Assembly (NCBI GenBank): GCA_013298075.1
Contig: JAAFJG010000003.1
Location: 62,001-126,000 of the forward strand
Length of the DNA stretch: 64,000 bases
Source of the DNA: Cytophagales bacterium
Lineage (GTDB): Bacteria > Bacteroidota > Bacteroidia > Cytophagales > Microscillaceae
Direction of reading: 5' to 3'
Under the pieces are notes generated by a model that ran no database searches, was not told the origin of the DNA, and saw only the letters and a program-made list of their open reading frames with translations. The translations under genes and the position numbers were made by a program. Positions 26,447 to 36,621 of the stretch are shown one piece after another (positions within the stretch are counted from its first letter, which is position 1; every line of letters starts with the position of its first letter).

Positions 26447-26574
26447 GGTTTAATTTGTCTAAAAATTTACTCGATTGATAAATTTCTACTCGGATTATTG
26501 TTAAAATAAAATTTATTAGATAATTTTACCAATAAATTTTCGAATTTTAATGATAATACTCATTTTTAAAAATA
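26447..26574. mobile_element. Partial inverted copy of element C
   Basis: The reverse complement matches 23522-23648 closely, but the GCACCCT terminus is missing, so it is a truncated copy. With element C it forms an inverted pair around the methyltransferase-nuclease operon. The remaining spacer 26078-26446 shows only A/T-rich sequence and ATAACGCTATAAAA near 26220, a diverged end of the 61-bp repeat. Confidence 0.6.
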
Positions 26575-26656
26575 CAGTTCAAGAAGTTTTTTCAAATAAA
26601 AAGAAATTATTTTTTGTTGATAACATTGGAATATTATCAAATCAAAACAACAAAAA

Positions 26657-26684
26657 TAGCCCACAAAAAATATTTTGCAGGCTA
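26657..26684 (-). terminator. Terminator of the ribosomal protein supercluster
   Basis: Arms 26657-26668 and 26673-26684 pair with two mismatches or wobbles. In the minus direction the stem is followed by TTTTTGTTGTTTT. It lies 26 bp after the rplQ stop. Confidence 0.7.
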
Positions 26685-26709
26685 AAATTTATTTTTAAAG
26701 AAATAAGAA

Positions 26710-27198
26710 TTATTCTTTTACTTCTTCTTCCACCAAGTCAGTAGTTGTTATTACAGTTGTATCTTCATCAGATTTAGCACCTTTTTTACGACTTCTACGA
26801 GTTTTTGCTTTTTGTTCGCCTTCATTCGCTACGTAAGTTGTATTAAAATCTACTAATTCCATCATACACATGTCTGCATTATCACCCAATCTTGTTCCAA
26901 TTCGAACAATACGAGTGAAACCACCGTTTCTTGTAGCAATTTTATCAGCTACTTTATCAAAAAGTTCTTTTACAGACGCTTTGTCTTGTAAATAAGAAAA
27001 GACAACGCGACGTGATTGCATTGTATTTTCCTTTGATTTGTTCAAGAGAGGCTCTGCATATTTGCGTAACGCTTTTGCTTTTGCGACTGTCGTGATGATG
27101 CGTTTGTGCAAAATCAAAGACGAAGTCATATTCGAAAGCATAGCCTTACGGTGTGTTGCGGTGCGTCCTAAATGATTAAAACCTTTACCGTGTCTCAT
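26710..27198 (-). CDS. rplQ: 50S ribosomal protein L17
   Basis: The protein has 162 residues. The L17 core ([21 protein letters not shown]) occupies about 1-120. It is followed by a charged tail typical of Bacteroidota: basic [11 protein letters not shown], then acidic to the end (EEEVKE). It is the last gene of the supercluster, 48 bp after rpoA. L17 binds 23S rRNA near the tunnel exit. Confidence 0.96.
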   Translation of the reverse strand: MRHGKGFNHLGRTATHRKAMLSNMTSSLILHKRIITTVAKAKALRKYAEPLLNKSKENTMQSRRVVFSYLQDKASVKELFDKVADKIATRNGGFTRIVRIGTRLGDNADMCMMELVDFNTTYVANEGEQKAKTRRSRKKGAKSDEDTTVITTTDLVEEEVKE

Positions 27199-27246
27199 TA
27201 TTTTAAATATTTTATCAGAAGTTGAATTTTATTTCACTTCTATTTT

Positions 27247-28236
27247 TTAATCTTCATCAAGTTTATACTTAGAAACATCCATTCCAAAATGCAACTGTTT
27301 ATCAGAAACTAATTGCTCTAATTCGGTCAAAGATTTTTTACCGAAATTACGGAATTTCATCATATCGTCAATGTCTAACTTTACCAAATCGCCCAAACAT
27401 CTGATGTCCGCAGACTTCAAACAATTATAAGCACGTACAGAAAGGTCTAAATCGGTAATAGTGGTTTTCAAAAGTTTACGCATGTGTAAATAATGCTCAT
27501 CAACTTCCTCAACTTCTTCACGTTTAGCGGTTTCAATCATAATGTTCTGGTCAGAGAACAATAAGAAATGTTGAATTAGGATTTTAGCAGCTCCTTTCAA
27601 AGCGTCTTCTGGATGAATGCAACCATCAGTTTCTATATCCAAAATCAATTTTTCATAATCGGTACGTTGTTCTACGCGAGTATTTTCGATACTATATTTT
27701 ACATTTTTGATGGGTGTATGAATAGAATCTATAGCAATATACCCCATAGATTTATCTTCTTTATTATTTTCCTCAGATGGAACATAACCTCTCCCCTTTC
27801 CAATGCAAATTTCGATTTCAATCTCAACGCTTTCTTCCAAATCACAAATCACTAAATCAGGATTTAATATTTGAAAAGATTCACTAAATTGAGAAATATC
27901 CCCCGCTGTAAAAACATCTTGGTTTTGTATTCTCACCACGATTCTGTCCTCTTCATTTTCGGAAACCTTTTTAAAGCGAACTTGTTTTAGGTTCAGAATA
28001 ATATCGGATACATCTTGCACAACGCCTTTTATAGATGAAAATTCGTGCAATACGCCCGGCATTCTAACCGCAGTAATAGCATAACCTTCCAAAGAAGATA
28101 ACAATACTCTACGAATAGCATTACCAACAGTAACACCAAATCCTTTTTCTAAAGGTTTGAACTCAAATGTGCCATGAAATTCCGTTGCTTTTTCCATCAA
28201 CACTTTATCAGGCATTTGAAATGATAATAACGACAT
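27247..28236 (-). CDS. rpoA: DNA-directed RNA polymerase subunit alpha
   Basis: A 329-residue protein of normal length. The N-terminal domain (about 1-230) contains [21 protein letters not shown]-type assembly sequence (here [18 protein letters not shown]) for dimerisation and beta/beta' binding. The C-terminal domain (about 255-329) has [16 protein letters not shown] and [12 protein letters not shown] for UP-element DNA and activator contacts. It is preceded by a 119-bp gap holding a 14-bp hairpin, the largest gap in this part of the cluster. Confidence 0.97.
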   Translation of the reverse strand: MSLLSFQMPDKVLMEKATEFHGTFEFKPLEKGFGVTVGNAIRRVLLSSLEGYAITAVRMPGVLHEFSSIKGVVQDVSDIILNLKQVRFKKVSENEEDRIVVRIQNQDVFTAGDISQFSESFQILNPDLVICDLEESVEIEIEICIGKGRGYVPSEENNKEDKSMGYIAIDSIHTPIKNVKYSIENTRVEQRTDYEKLILDIETDGCIHPEDALKGAAKILIQHFLLFSDQNIMIETAKREEVEEVDEHYLHMRKLLKTTITDLDLSVRAYNCLKSADIRCLGDLVKLDIDDMMKFRNFGKKSLTELEQLVSDKQLHFGMDVSKYKLDED

Positions 28237-28294
28237 ATTTTTTCGAGTTAAAAATTATTTATCGGATGTATAATTACGTAAAAAGTAATAAAAC

Positions 28295-28342
28295 AACTTT
28301 TATGAAATTAATATTTGTTAAAAATAATATTTCATAAAAGTT
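28295..28342. promoter_or_regulatory. Hairpin between rpsD and rpoA
   Basis: 14-bp perfect arms (28295-28308 with 28329-28342) and a 20-nt loop lie in the only long gap between rpsD and rpoA. It has no adjoining U-run in the minus direction, so it could be a processing site, attenuator or protein-binding site rather than a terminator. Confidence 0.4.
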
Positions 28343-28355
28343 ATTCCATTTATTA

Positions 28356-28961
28356 TTATTTAGAGTACAACTCAACTATGCGTTGTACATTAATATTTTC
28401 AGGTATTTGGTCACGGTCAGGGTACATTATAAATTTACCAGACATTTGAGCGCCATCCCACTCCAACCAATTGAACTTTCGAACATTTGATGCAGTAAGA
28501 CTTTTAGTAATAATTTCTAATGATTTTGACTTTTCGCGTACAGAAACAATATCACCTGCTTTCATAGAATAAGATGATATATTTACTACGCCTCCATTAA
28601 CCAAAATATGTTTATGTAATACTAATTGACGGGCACCACGTCTTGTAGGTGCGATACCCATTCTATAAACCGTATTATCTAAACGGGCTTCCAAAAATTT
28701 CAACAAGTTGTCGCCAGTAACGCCTTCTTTTGAGGCTGCTTTGCGAAACAAGTTAGAGAATTGACGCTCTAACACGCCATAAGTATATTTGGCTTTTTGT
28801 TTTTCTGCCAATTGGACTGCATACTCCGATAATTTACGGCGTTTACCTTTTCCGTGTTGTCCAGGGGCGTAATTTTTACGTTTTACTGCCTCTTGATAAC
28901 CTAAGATTGGTTCACCGAATCGACGAGAGATTTTTGCTCTTGGTCCTGTGTATCTTGCCAT
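28356..28961 (-). CDS. rpsD: 30S ribosomal protein S4
   Basis: The protein has 201 residues, starting [18 protein letters not shown]. The S4 RNA-binding domain is near 93-155 ([31 protein letters not shown]). It has no N-terminal zinc cysteines, so it is a zinc-free S4. S4 nucleates 30S assembly and in other bacteria represses the alpha operon by binding its mRNA. Such control is not shown here. Confidence 0.97.
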   Translation of the reverse strand: MARYTGPRAKISRRFGEPILGYQEAVKRKNYAPGQHGKGKRRKLSEYAVQLAEKQKAKYTYGVLERQFSNLFRKAASKEGVTGDNLLKFLEARLDNTVYRMGIAPTRRGARQLVLHKHILVNGGVVNISSYSMKAGDIVSVREKSKSLEIITKSLTASNVRKFNWLEWDGAQMSGKFIMYPDRDQIPENINVQRIVELYSK

Positions 28962-29018
28962 TTTTTTCTACAAGAATTTTTTTTAAAGGTGAAATAAATT
29001 TTCAGCCCAAACTATGCT

Positions 29019-29411
29019 CTATACGCGGCGACGTTTGGGAGGGCGACATCCATTGTGAGGTAACGGCGTTACATCACGGATTGTCGTAACTTCGATGTTG
29101 CAAGTTTGTAATGTACGAATAGCAGACTCGCGTCCTGCACCAGGTCCTTTCACAAACACTTCTACTTTGCGTAAACCCAATTCGTGTGCCACTTCTGCAC
29201 AATTTTTAGCGGCAACTTGAGCAGCATAAGGGGTATTTTTTTTAGAGCCTTTGAAGCCCATTTTTCCCGCAGATGCCCAAGAAATCACTTGACCATTGAT
29301 GTTTGTAAGCGAAATAATGATGTTGTTGAAAGAAGCCCTGATATGTGCTTGACCTACCGCTTCTACTACTACTACACGCTTCTTTGCTTTGTCTTTTCTT
29401 TTTTGAGCCAT
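29019..29411 (-). CDS. rpsK: 30S ribosomal protein S11
   Basis: The protein has 130 residues. The conserved core [12 protein letters not shown] and the C-terminal [23 protein letters not shown] leave no doubt. S11 forms part of the 30S platform near the E site. It lies between rpsM and rpsD in the usual alpha-operon order, 47 bp after rpsM. Confidence 0.97.
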   Translation of the reverse strand: MAQKRKDKAKKRVVVVEAVGQAHIRASFNNIIISLTNINGQVISWASAGKMGFKGSKKNTPYAAQVAAKNCAEVAHELGLRKVEVFVKGPGAGRESAIRTLQTCNIEVTTIRDVTPLPHNGCRPPKRRRV

Positions 29412-29458
29412 GACTACAAATAAATTTGAACAAATTGTTAAATAATCTCAACAGGAGA

Positions 29459-29836
29459 TTATTTCGTTGCTTTTTTCTTATTAGGAACAGTTTTACGTTT
29501 ACCTTTACGAGTACGAGTATTGTTTTTCGTTCTCTGACCACGTACTGGTAAACCTTTACGGTGACGAACACCACGGTAACAACCGATGTCCATTAAGCGT
29601 TTGATGCTTAATTGTACTTCCGATTTTAATTGACCTTCTACTTTATAGTCAGTACCAATAATATTACGGACAGCACTAATTTCGCTATCAGTCCACTCAC
29701 TTACTTTTTTATCCACAGAAATTTCTGCTTTTTTTAAGATAGTTTGAGCGGCACTTCTTCCTATACCAAAAATATAGGTGAGGCTGATTAGACCTCTTTT
29801 TTTGTCTGGGATATCAACCCCTGCGATACGAGCCAT
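29459..29836 (-). CDS. rpsM: 30S ribosomal protein S13
   Basis: The protein has 125 residues, beginning [19 protein letters not shown]. The helix-two-turn-helix core is followed by [26 protein letters not shown], whose basic tail contacts tRNA in the P site. It forms head bridges to the 50S subunit. Confidence 0.97.
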   Translation of the reverse strand: MARIAGVDIPDKKRGLISLTYIFGIGRSAAQTILKKAEISVDKKVSEWTDSEISAVRNIIGTDYKVEGQLKSEVQLSIKRLMDIGCYRGVRHRKGLPVRGQRTKNNTRTRKGKRKTVPNKKKATK

Positions 29837-29841
29837 AGTTA

Positions 29842-29958
29842 TTAACCTTGTCTTTGTTTATACCTTGGATTTTTTTTGTTAATCACGTACAGTTTGCCCT
29901 TGCGTTTGATTATTTTGCAATCGACACTGCGTTTTTTAATTGATGTTTTTACTTTCAT
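29842..29958 (-). CDS. rpmJ: 50S ribosomal protein L36
   Basis: The correct start is the ATG at 29956-29958, giving 38 residues from MKVKTSIKK to [10 protein letters not shown]. Longer in-frame starts would overlap infA. Of the zinc ligands in C+ L36, only Cys14 remains. Positions 11 and 27 are Ser and Asn and the His is Tyr, so this is a zinc-free form, common in Bacteroidota. Confidence 0.95.
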   Translation of the reverse strand: MKVKTSIKKRSVDCKIIKRKGKLYVINKKNPRYKQRQG

Positions 29959-29971
29959 AATAACCAAAAGT

Positions 29972-30190
29972 TTATTTATAACGGTAAACGATCCTTGCTT
30001 TAGATAAATCATAAGGAGACATTTCAAGCCTTACCTTATCACCGGGTAAAATTTTTATATAATTCATACGCATTTTACCCGAAATATGTGCGATGACCTG
30101 ATGTCCATTTTCCAATTCAGCTCTAAACATTGCATTAGAAAGAGCCTCTAAAATTGTACCGTCTAGTTCTAACGATGCTTGCTTTGCCAT
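29972..30190 (-). CDS. infA: Translation initiation factor IF-1
   Basis: A 72-residue S1-like OB fold with [28 protein letters not shown] and [36 protein letters not shown]. It occupies the ribosomal A site during initiation. It lies 3 bp after map and 13 bp before rpmJ, the conserved map-infA-rpmJ order. Confidence 0.97.
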   Translation of the reverse strand: MAKQASLELDGTILEALSNAMFRAELENGHQVIAHISGKMRMNYIKILPGDKVRLEMSPYDLSKARIVYRYK

Positions 30191-30193
30191 ATA

Positions 30194-30994
30194 TTAGTTT
30201 TTAAAAACTGCTTCAATGTGTTCAAATGTAGTAAGAACTTCGACCTGACCATTTAATATAGCCACAGTATGCTCAAAATGTGCAGAAGGTTTTCCATCTA
30301 TTGTACGGATAGTCCAACCATCTTCATCTTCGATAATTTCTTTCTTACCTAAGTTTATCATAGGTTCAATAGCAATTACTAAACCTTCTTTAATCCCTGC
30401 ACCTCTTCCTTTCTTACCAAAATTAGGCACATCAGGTGCTTCGTGTAAATCTCTTCCTATCCCATGCCCTAACAATTCCCTTACTACTGAAAAATTATTT
30501 CTTTCAACAAAAGTTTGAATTGTATAACTTACATCTTCGATAGTTTTTCCAATTTTTACTTCACTTATTGCTTTGTATAAAGATTTTTTAGTAATATCTA
30601 ATAATTTTTTCACATCTTGTCTTACCTCTCCAATTGGATATGTATAAGCACTATCACTATGAAATCCATTTAATTTTACTCCACAATCTACTGAAACAAT
30701 ATCTCCATCTTTTAATTGATATTCACTCGGAAAACCATGCACAATAATATCATTGACAGAAATGCAAAGAGAAAACGGAAATTGTTTATTTTTCTCTCCG
30801 TAATTTTTAAAGGAAGGAATACCTCCGTTATCTTTAATAAATTCCTCCGCTCTTCTATCCAAATCAATCGTTTTTACGCCCGGTTGAATTAGTTTGGCAA
30901 CTTCAGCGTGTGCTTTTCCAAGCACAACACCACTTTGCCTTATTAATTCTATTTCTTCCTTTGTTTTGTAATAAATTACTCTTTTGTCAATCAT
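30194..30994 (-). CDS. map: Methionine aminopeptidase, type I
   Basis: The protein has 266 residues. The five metal ligands of the pita-bread fold are visible: Asp103, Asp114, His177, Glu210 and Glu241, with substrate-side His86 in IVHGFP. It removes the initiator Met from new proteins. No N-terminal zinc extension is present. It lies directly after secY, with 5 bp between, as in many spc operons. Confidence 0.96.
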   Translation of the reverse strand: MIDKRVIYYKTKEEIELIRQSGVVLGKAHAEVAKLIQPGVKTIDLDRRAEEFIKDNGGIPSFKNYGEKNKQFPFSLCISVNDIIVHGFPSEYQLKDGDIVSVDCGVKLNGFHSDSAYTYPIGEVRQDVKKLLDITKKSLYKAISEVKIGKTIEDVSYTIQTFVERNNFSVVRELLGHGIGRDLHEAPDVPNFGKKGRGAGIKEGLVIAIEPMINLGKKEIIEDEDGWTIRTIDGKPSAHFEHTVAILNGQVEVLTTFEHIEAVFKN

Positions 30995-30999
30995 AAATT

Positions 31000-32334
31000 T
31001 TAGACATTAACCATTTCTTCACCCTGCACCGATTGTCCTTTTATCTTTCCAGATTGCATCAAACCATCATATTTACTTTGCAATAAATACATATTGATTT
31101 GTTGTAAAGTATCTAAGATTACACCCACCATAATTAACAAAGATGTTCCTCCATAAAATTGAGAAAATTCAGCAGTTATGCCTAATAATCTCGCTGCAAA
31201 TGCAGGTAAAATAGCTACTAATGCTAAAAATAAAGCACCAGGAAAAGTAATTTTTGATAAAATTTCATCAATGTAATCAGAAGTATCAGGTCCAGGTTGA
31301 ACCCCCGGAATAAAACCATTATTACGTTTGATGTCATCTGCAATTTTATTAGGCTCTACTTGAATAGCAGTGTAAAAATAGGTAAACACAATAATCAAAA
31401 AGGCAAATAAAGCATTGTAACCAATGGCAGTATAGTCTCCAAAATTACTTGCAAACCAAATAGCAGCATCATTATTAGGAAACATAGAAGGAATTAATCC
31501 CGGCAAAAACATCAAAGATTGTGCAAATATAATTGGCATAACCCCTGCAGAAATTAGTTTTAAAGGAATAAATTGGCGCTGTCCACCATATACTTTATTA
31601 CCAATTACCTGTTTTGCATATTGCACAGGCACTCTACGTGTTGCTTGTGTTACGGCTACTACTCCTAATACTACAAAAAATAAAGCGACAAACTCTAAAA
31701 TAAATAATATTAGTTCGCCTCCACCTGCTGCAAATCTTGAACTACTTTCTTGAATAATTGCTATTGGGAATCTCGAAACGATACCAATCATAATCAGCAT
31801 AGAAATACCATTTCCAATACCTTTTTCAGTGATTCGCTCTCCAATCCACATCGCAAACATTGTTCCCGTAGTAATGATTACCATTGATGAAAACAAGAAC
31901 AAAGAATAATCTACTAAAATAGCTTCTCTTGGGATAGTTGTTGTCAAGTACCCGAAAGATTGTGCTAATGTAATACCAATAGTCAAAAATCGAGTGATTT
32001 GATTTAATTTCTTACGTCCAGAATCACCTTCTTTTTGAAGTTTTTGGAAGTAAGGCAATGCCACCTGTAGTAATTGTACCACAATAGACGCAGATATATA
32101 AGGCATAATACCCAGAGCAAAGATTGCACCCTTGCTAAACGCACCACCTAAAAATATATCCAATATTCCCAAAATTCCACCTTGCGGTTTAGTAAGTGCT
32201 TGAGGATTGATACCCGGCAATACTATAAAAGAGCCTAAACGAAAAACCACTAACAAAATTAATGTATAAATGATTCTTTCGCGTAGATCTTTTATCGCAA
32301 ATATATTTTTTATTGTAGCAATAAACTTGTTCAT
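31000..32334 (-). CDS. secY: Preprotein translocase subunit SecY
   Basis: The protein has 444 residues with about ten transmembrane helices. Conserved pieces include LRERIIYTLILLVVFRLGSFIVLPGI at the start, GISMLIMIGI, the QVEPNKIADDIKRNNGFIPGVQPG loop and GGTSLLIMVGVILDT. It forms the Sec channel with SecE and SecG, which are encoded elsewhere. It sits between rplO and map. Confidence 0.97.
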   Translation of the reverse strand: MNKFIATIKNIFAIKDLRERIIYTLILLVVFRLGSFIVLPGINPQALTKPQGGILGILDIFLGGAFSKGAIFALGIMPYISASIVVQLLQVALPYFQKLQKEGDSGRKKLNQITRFLTIGITLAQSFGYLTTTIPREAILVDYSLFLFSSMVIITTGTMFAMWIGERITEKGIGNGISMLIMIGIVSRFPIAIIQESSSRFAAGGGELILFILEFVALFFVVLGVVAVTQATRRVPVQYAKQVIGNKVYGGQRQFIPLKLISAGVMPIIFAQSLMFLPGLIPSMFPNNDAAIWFASNFGDYTAIGYNALFAFLIIVFTYFYTAIQVEPNKIADDIKRNNGFIPGVQPGPDTSDYIDEILSKITFPGALFLALVAILPAFAARLLGITAEFSQFYGGTSLLIMVGVILDTLQQINMYLLQSKYDGLMQSGKIKGQSVQGEEMVNV

Positions 32335-32358
32335 ATAAATAGAAAAAGAAAAACTAAA

Positions 32359-32805
32359 TTAAATGATAACTGCTTTTCCACCTAATTTTTCGATGGCTTC
32401 TTTAGCTGAGGCAGAAAATGCGTTTGCTTTTACTTCAAGAGAAGCTGTCAACTCGCCCGTTCCTAACACTTTTACTAAATCTTTTTTAGATACAAGACCG
32501 TTTTTTTGTAATAATTCTAAATCAATAACAGAAACTTTTGATTCTTCCGCTATTCTTTGTAAATCTACTAAATTAACCGCTTTGTATTCTTTACGATTGA
32601 TATTATTAAAACCAAATTTAGGTAAACGACGTTGTAAAGGCATTTGACCGCCTTCAAAACCCACTTTTACACTATATCCCGAACGAGATTGCGCTCCTTT
32701 ATGTCCACGTGTGGCTGTACCACCCATGCCTGAACCTTGTCCACGTCCACGTCTTTGATTTGGTTTTACTGAGCCTTTCGCAGGCTTTAAACTATGTAAG
32801 TTCAT
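32359..32805 (-). CDS. rplO: 50S ribosomal protein L15
   Basis: The protein has 148 residues. The basic, glycine-rich N-terminus ([19 protein letters not shown]) and [18 protein letters not shown] are family signatures. It is an assembly protein of the 50S subunit, placed between rpmD and secY. Confidence 0.97.
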   Translation of the reverse strand: MNLHSLKPAKGSVKPNQRRGRGQGSGMGGTATRGHKGAQSRSGYSVKVGFEGGQMPLQRRLPKFGFNNINRKEYKAVNLVDLQRIAEESKVSVIDLELLQKNGLVSKKDLVKVLGTGELTASLEVKANAFSASAKEAIEKLGGKAVII

Positions 32806-32842
32806 AGAATTTTTTATTCTTTAAAAAATGAATAACCTAATG

Positions 32843-33022
32843 TTAGATATTTTCCACTTTTACCAAGTGATGAACGGCTTTAGCCATTCCTGCAATTTGT
32901 GGTGTATTTTCTACTTCCACACTACGATTGATTTTACCCAAGCCTAACGCAATGATTGTGCGTTTCTGACGTTCTGGTCTATCAATTACGCTTCTTATTT
33001 GTGTAATTCTTACCTTCGCCAT
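32843..33022 (-). CDS. rpmD: 50S ribosomal protein L30
   Basis: A 59-residue protein, ATG at 33020-33022 to TAA at 32843-32845. It starts MAKVRITQIRSVIDRPERQK and ends KAVHHLVKVENI. The IALGLGKINRSVEVENTP segment matches L30. It lies 4 bp after rpsE, in the standard spc order. Confidence 0.95.
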   Translation of the reverse strand: MAKVRITQIRSVIDRPERQKRTIIALGLGKINRSVEVENTPQIAGMAKAVHHLVKVENI

Positions 33023-33026
33023 ATTC

Positions 33027-33563
33027 TTAACCGTTAAAAACTTTATTCATAGAAATTTGACGTTGCATAGCCACCATGTGAGGTGCTTTTACTCTTAATA
33101 ACGCATCAAAAGTTGCTTTGATAACGTTATGCGGATTAGAAGAACCTTTAGATTTCGCTAATACATCTTTGATACCAGCAGCCTCTAATACAGAGCGCAT
33201 TGCACCACCAGCAATTACGCCAGTACCCGCCGCAGCAGGTTTCAATAAAATAAGACCGCCACCAAATTTACCAAGTATTTCGTGAGGAATAGTATTTTTC
33301 ATGATAGGCACACGAATCAAATTTTTCTTTGCTTCTTCTACCCCTTTAGCAATCGCATCTGTAACTTCATTTGCTTTTCCTAAACCATATCCAACGATAC
33401 CATCTCCGTTTCCTACCACTACAATCGCTGAAAAGCTGAATCTACGTCCACCTTTTACTACTTTTGCTACGCGGTTGATAGCGACTACTTTTTCGTATTC
33501 AGCTTTTAAATCTATCTTTGATTCACCTATGCGAACAATTCTTGATTTTATATTTGCTTTCAT
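33027..33563 (-). CDS. rpsE: 30S ribosomal protein S5
   Basis: The protein has 178 residues. The double-stranded RNA-binding N-terminal part contains [20 protein letters not shown], and the C-terminal part [27 protein letters not shown]5 helps maintain decoding accuracy and mRNA helicase action at the entry channel. It lies 17 bp after rplR. Confidence 0.97.
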   Translation of the reverse strand: MKANIKSRIVRIGESKIDLKAEYEKVVAINRVAKVVKGGRRFSFSAIVVVGNGDGIVGYGLGKANEVTDAIAKGVEEAKKNLIRVPIMKNTIPHEILGKFGGGLILLKPAAAGTGVIAGGAMRSVLEAAGIKDVLAKSKGSSNPHNVIKATFDALLRVKAPHMVAMQRQISMNKVFNG

Positions 33564-33580
33564 TATTATTTATACAAAAA

Positions 33581-33931
33581 TTAAAATTGTAAACCACCTT
33601 CACGCGCACCATCGGCTAAGGCTTTTATTCTACCGTGATATAAATACCCGTTACGGTCAAAAACTGCTTTGTCAAATCCTTTATCTTTTGCTTTTTTAGC
33701 AATTAGCTTTCCTACTTCTGTAGCAGCATTGATATTGACAGATTTAGCATCTTTATTGATTTCTCTTGAAGAAGCACTTACTAAAGTAATTCGTTTCACA
33801 TCATCAATCAACTGTGCATAAATGGCAGTATTAGAACGAAATACTGACAAACGAGGGCGTACATTCGAGCCAGCTATTCTTTTACGAATTCCTTTTTTGA
33901 TACGTTCCCTTCTGCTTAATATTCTACTCAT
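33581..33931 (-). CDS. rplR: 50S ribosomal protein L18
   Basis: The protein has 116 residues, with [20 protein letters not shown] and the C-terminal [27 protein letters not shown]18 binds 5S rRNA with L5. It is 8 bp after rplF. Confidence 0.97.
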   Translation of the reverse strand: MSRILSRRERIKKGIRKRIAGSNVRPRLSVFRSNTAIYAQLIDDVKRITLVSASSREINKDAKSVNINAATEVGKLIAKKAKDKGFDKAVFDRNGYLYHGRIKALADGAREGGLQF

Positions 33932-33939
33932 TTTATTGC

Positions 33940-34503
33940 TTATTTTTTAGATGCTGTTTTACCTGCTTTACGACGAACTACTTCGCCAACTTCACGGATA
34001 CCTTTGCCTTTATAAGGCTCAACTTTTCTAAGAGAACGGATTTTTGCAGCGACTTGTCCAATCAACTGTTTATCAATTCCTTCTAAAGTAACAATAGGAT
34101 TTTTACCTTTTTCAGTCAAGGCACTCACTTTAATCTCTTGCGGGACCGCAAACAAAATACCATGAGAGAATCCTAAAGCCATTTCTAATACGTTATTAGC
34201 CGCTACTGTGGCTTTATAACCTACCCCTACAATCTCTAAGTCAATTTTATATCCCTGACTTACTCCATGTACCATATTATTAACTAAGGCACGATATAAA
34301 CCGTGCAGAGAACGATGTTTTCTTTCGTCAGAAGGACGAGTGAAAACAAGTTCACCATTTTCTTGTTCTATTTTAATATCAGGGTGAACATATTGCGTTA
34401 AAGTGCCTTTCGCACCTTTTACAGAAATAACATTTGCTTTTTCGTCAAATGTGATACTAACGCCATTCGGTAATGTAACTGGTTTTTTTCCGATACGTGA
34501 CAT
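33940..34503 (-). CDS. rplF: 50S ribosomal protein L6
   Basis: The product from the ATG at 34501-34503 has 187 residues, beginning [18 protein letters not shown] start 9 bp upstream would add MIC without support. It has two tandem L6 domains and a C-terminal [24 protein letters not shown]. It sits at the sarcin-ricin side of the 50S near the GTPase centre. Confidence 0.96.
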   Translation of the reverse strand: MSRIGKKPVTLPNGVSITFDEKANVISVKGAKGTLTQYVHPDIKIEQENGELVFTRPSDERKHRSLHGLYRALVNNMVHGVSQGYKIDLEIVGVGYKATVAANNVLEMALGFSHGILFAVPQEIKVSALTEKGKNPIVTLEGIDKQLIGQVAAKIRSLRKVEPYKGKGIREVGEVVRRKAGKTASKK

Positions 34504-34512
34504 ACAAATCAA

Positions 34513-34914
34513 TTAATAAACGTAACACAAAACCTCACCACCGACTTTCAACTGGCGTGCTTCTTTATCAGTCATTACTCCTCTTGAGGTAGATAATACT
34601 GCCACACCTAAACCATTGATTACACGGGGTAATTCATCTTTATTAACATACTTACGCAAACCTGGACGGCTAATGCGTTCAAGACTTAAGATAGCAGATT
34701 CTTTCGTTTCAGGGCTATACTTCAAGGCAACCTTAATCAAACCTTGTTTATTTTGGGTATCTTCAAATTTAAAATTTTGAATATATCCTTTTTCGTGTAA
34801 TACACGTGTGATTTCCTTTTTCAAATTAGAAGCAGGAATTTCTACAATGCGGTGTCTTGCACTAATTGCATTACGCAAGCGTGTCAAGTAGTCCGCAATT
34901 GGGTCAGTCATCAT
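34513..34914 (-). CDS. rpsH: 30S ribosomal protein S8
   Basis: The protein has 133 residues, or 132 from the second ATG; both are adjacent. It contains DPIADYLTRLRNAISARHRIVEIPAS and the C-terminal STSRGVMTDKEARQLKVGGEVLCYVY. S8 binds helix 21 of 16S rRNA and is the spc-operon repressor in enterobacteria. A 77-bp gap with a possible promoter box precedes it. Confidence 0.97.
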   Translation of the reverse strand: MMTDPIADYLTRLRNAISARHRIVEIPASNLKKEITRVLHEKGYIQNFKFEDTQNKQGLIKVALKYSPETKESAILSLERISRPGLRKYVNKDELPRVINGLGVAVLSTSRGVMTDKEARQLKVGGEVLCYVY

Positions 34915-34955
34915 ATATAAAAACAGTATTTTAAAGCACTCTTATAATTGAGGTG

Positions 34956-34963
34956 CAAAGTTA
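34956..34963 (-). promoter_or_regulatory. Possible internal promoter box before rpsH
   Basis: The complement reads TAACTTTG (TAnnTTTG), about 40 bp upstream of rpsH in the rpsN-rpsH gap. No TTG stands at -33, so activity is uncertain. Confidence 0.3.
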
Positions 34964-34991
34964 AAACTTATTTTTGATAAAAAAAAATATT

Positions 34992-35261
34992 TTACCAACT
35001 TGATTTAGTAATTCCCGGAATTTTTCCTTCAGAAGCCATTTCTCTGAATACATTTCTGCAAATTCCGAATTTTCTCATATAACCGCGAGGACGACCTGTG
35101 ATTTTGCAACGATTGTGCAAACGTACTGGAGAAGCATTTTTGGGGAGTTTATCCAAAGCTTCGTAGTCGCCAGCAGCTTTTAAGGCGGCACGTTTTGTTG
35201 CATATTGAGCCACTGCTCTTTCGCGTTTTAAACCACGTGCAATGATTGATTTTTTAGCCAT
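34992..35261 (-). CDS. rpsN: 30S ribosomal protein S14, zinc-free type
   Basis: The protein has 89 residues. The C-terminal half reads [27 protein letters not shown]. It lacks the two CxxC motifs of the short zinc-binding form and has the longer C-minus architecture. It is located between rplE and rpsH as expected. Confidence 0.96.
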   Translation of the reverse strand: MAKKSIIARGLKRERAVAQYATKRAALKAAGDYEALDKLPKNASPVRLHNRCKITGRPRGYMRKFGICRNVFREMASEGKIPGITKSSW

Positions 35262-35286
35262 ATTTTTATATTGGTCTTAAAAAAAT

Positions 35287-35838
35287 TTATTTATTTTGAT
35301 TTACAAAAGGCATTCCTAATGATTTCAACAATTCTAATGCTTGTTCGTCATTAGCAGCCGTCGTTACAAAAGTAATATCCATTCCTGAAATACGTGCTAC
35401 TTTTTCAATACTAATCTCTGGGAATATAATTTGTTCTTTTACTCCCATTGTATAGTTACCACGTCCATCAAAACCTTTATCACTAATTCCTTTGAAATCA
35501 CGCACACGCGGTAAAGCGATAGCAATCAATCTATCTAAAAATTCGTACATAATATCGCCTCTCAAAGTAACTTTGGCACCGATAGGCATGTTTGCACGTA
35601 ATTTAAAATTGGAAATATCTTTACGAGATTTTGTTACTACCGCTTTCTGACCTGTGATAGTTGTAAGCTCTTCCACACCTACATCTACAATTTTTTTGTC
35701 AGAAGTAGCGCCACCCATACCTTTATTGACTACAATTTTAGTCAATTTAGGTACTTGCATTACAGATTTGAACTTGAATTTTTCTTTCAAAACTGCTACA
35801 AGTTCATTTGTATATTTTTCTTTTAATTTCGCTTTCAT
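35287..35838 (-). CDS. rplE: 50S ribosomal protein L5
   Basis: The protein has 183 residues. Family motifs include [37 protein letters not shown] and the FPEISIEKV segment. It binds 5S rRNA and contacts P-site tRNA. It lies 19 bp after rplX. Confidence 0.97.
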   Translation of the reverse strand: MKAKLKEKYTNELVAVLKEKFKFKSVMQVPKLTKIVVNKGMGGATSDKKIVDVGVEELTTITGQKAVVTKSRKDISNFKLRANMPIGAKVTLRGDIMYEFLDRLIAIALPRVRDFKGISDKGFDGRGNYTMGVKEQIIFPEISIEKVARISGMDITFVTTAANDEQALELLKSLGMPFVNQNK

Positions 35839-35857
35839 TTTTTTGAAAAATTACTTC

Positions 35858-36196
35858 TTATTTTTGCAAAGAAGTGTGTTCTTTAAAATAGCGTTCTAAT
35901 TTCCCTTGTGCATCTAAGCGTCTGCCCGTACGGCGTGCTTCACCTGCTTCGTTCAATACCATCAAATTACTGATGTGAATACTTGCTAATTTTTCTACAA
36001 TAGAGCCTTGTTTGTTTTGTTGAGAAGGCTTAATGTGTTTCGTAACGGTTTTTCCGTCTTCTACCACAGCTCTCAACTTATCTTTATCAATGCTCAATAC
36101 TTTTCCCTCTTTGCCTTTGCCTTTGCCTGAAATAATGCGAACATTATCACCAACTTTCAAATGCAATTTAGGTTGTTTGTTAAATTTACGTTCCAT
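35858..36196 (-). CDS. rplX: 50S ribosomal protein L24
   Basis: The protein has 112 residues. The KOW motif is in LHLKVGDNVRIISGKGKGKEGKVLSID (residues about 10-36). A long basic C-terminal part follows. It is an early assembly protein at the tunnel exit, 9 bp after rplN. Confidence 0.96.
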   Translation of the reverse strand: MERKFNKQPKLHLKVGDNVRIISGKGKGKEGKVLSIDKDKLRAVVEDGKTVTKHIKPSQQNKQGSIVEKLASIHISNLMVLNEAGEARRTGRRLDAQGKLERYFKEHTSLQK

Positions 36197-36205
36197 TTTA
36201 TTAAA

Positions 36206-36574
36206 TTACAATACTTCAGGGGCTAATGAAATAATTTTCATAAATTGCTTTTCACGCAATTCTCTTGCAACGGGTCCGAAAATACGTGTACCTTTTGGCT
36301 CATCATTTGGATTGAGCAATACAGCCGCGTTATCTTCAAAACGGATATAAGAACCGTCAGTACGGCGTATCGCTTTGCGTGTACGAACTACAACCGCTTT
36401 TGATACCGTACCTTTTTTTATACTACTTGAGGAAAGGGCAGCCTTTACAGTTACCACAATTTTGTCGCCTACGCTTGCATAATGTTTGCGTGTTCCTCCT
36501 AATACGCGAATACAAAGCACTTCTTTTGCCCCACTATTATCCGCTACATTTAAACGACTTTCTTGCTGAATCAT
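36206..36574 (-). CDS. rplN: 50S ribosomal protein L14
   Basis: A 122-residue protein with [28 protein letters not shown] and [15 protein letters not shown]-type sequence (here [18 protein letters not shown]). It forms an intersubunit bridge and is the landing site of RsfS. Confidence 0.97.
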   Translation of the reverse strand: MIQQESRLNVADNSGAKEVLCIRVLGGTRKHYASVGDKIVVTVKAALSSSSIKKGTVSKAVVVRTRKAIRRTDGSYIRFEDNAAVLLNPNDEPKGTRIFGPVARELREKQFMKIISLAPEVL

Positions 36575-36621
36575 ACTTTTTTAAAAGTTAAAAAATAAAA
36601 AAAAATTTCGTTTAAGCGTTA

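Noticed and set aside
26550-26744. 64-codon plus-strand frame overlapping the end of rplQ
   Set aside because: It covers an element C remnant and the rplQ terminator; the composition is not protein-like.
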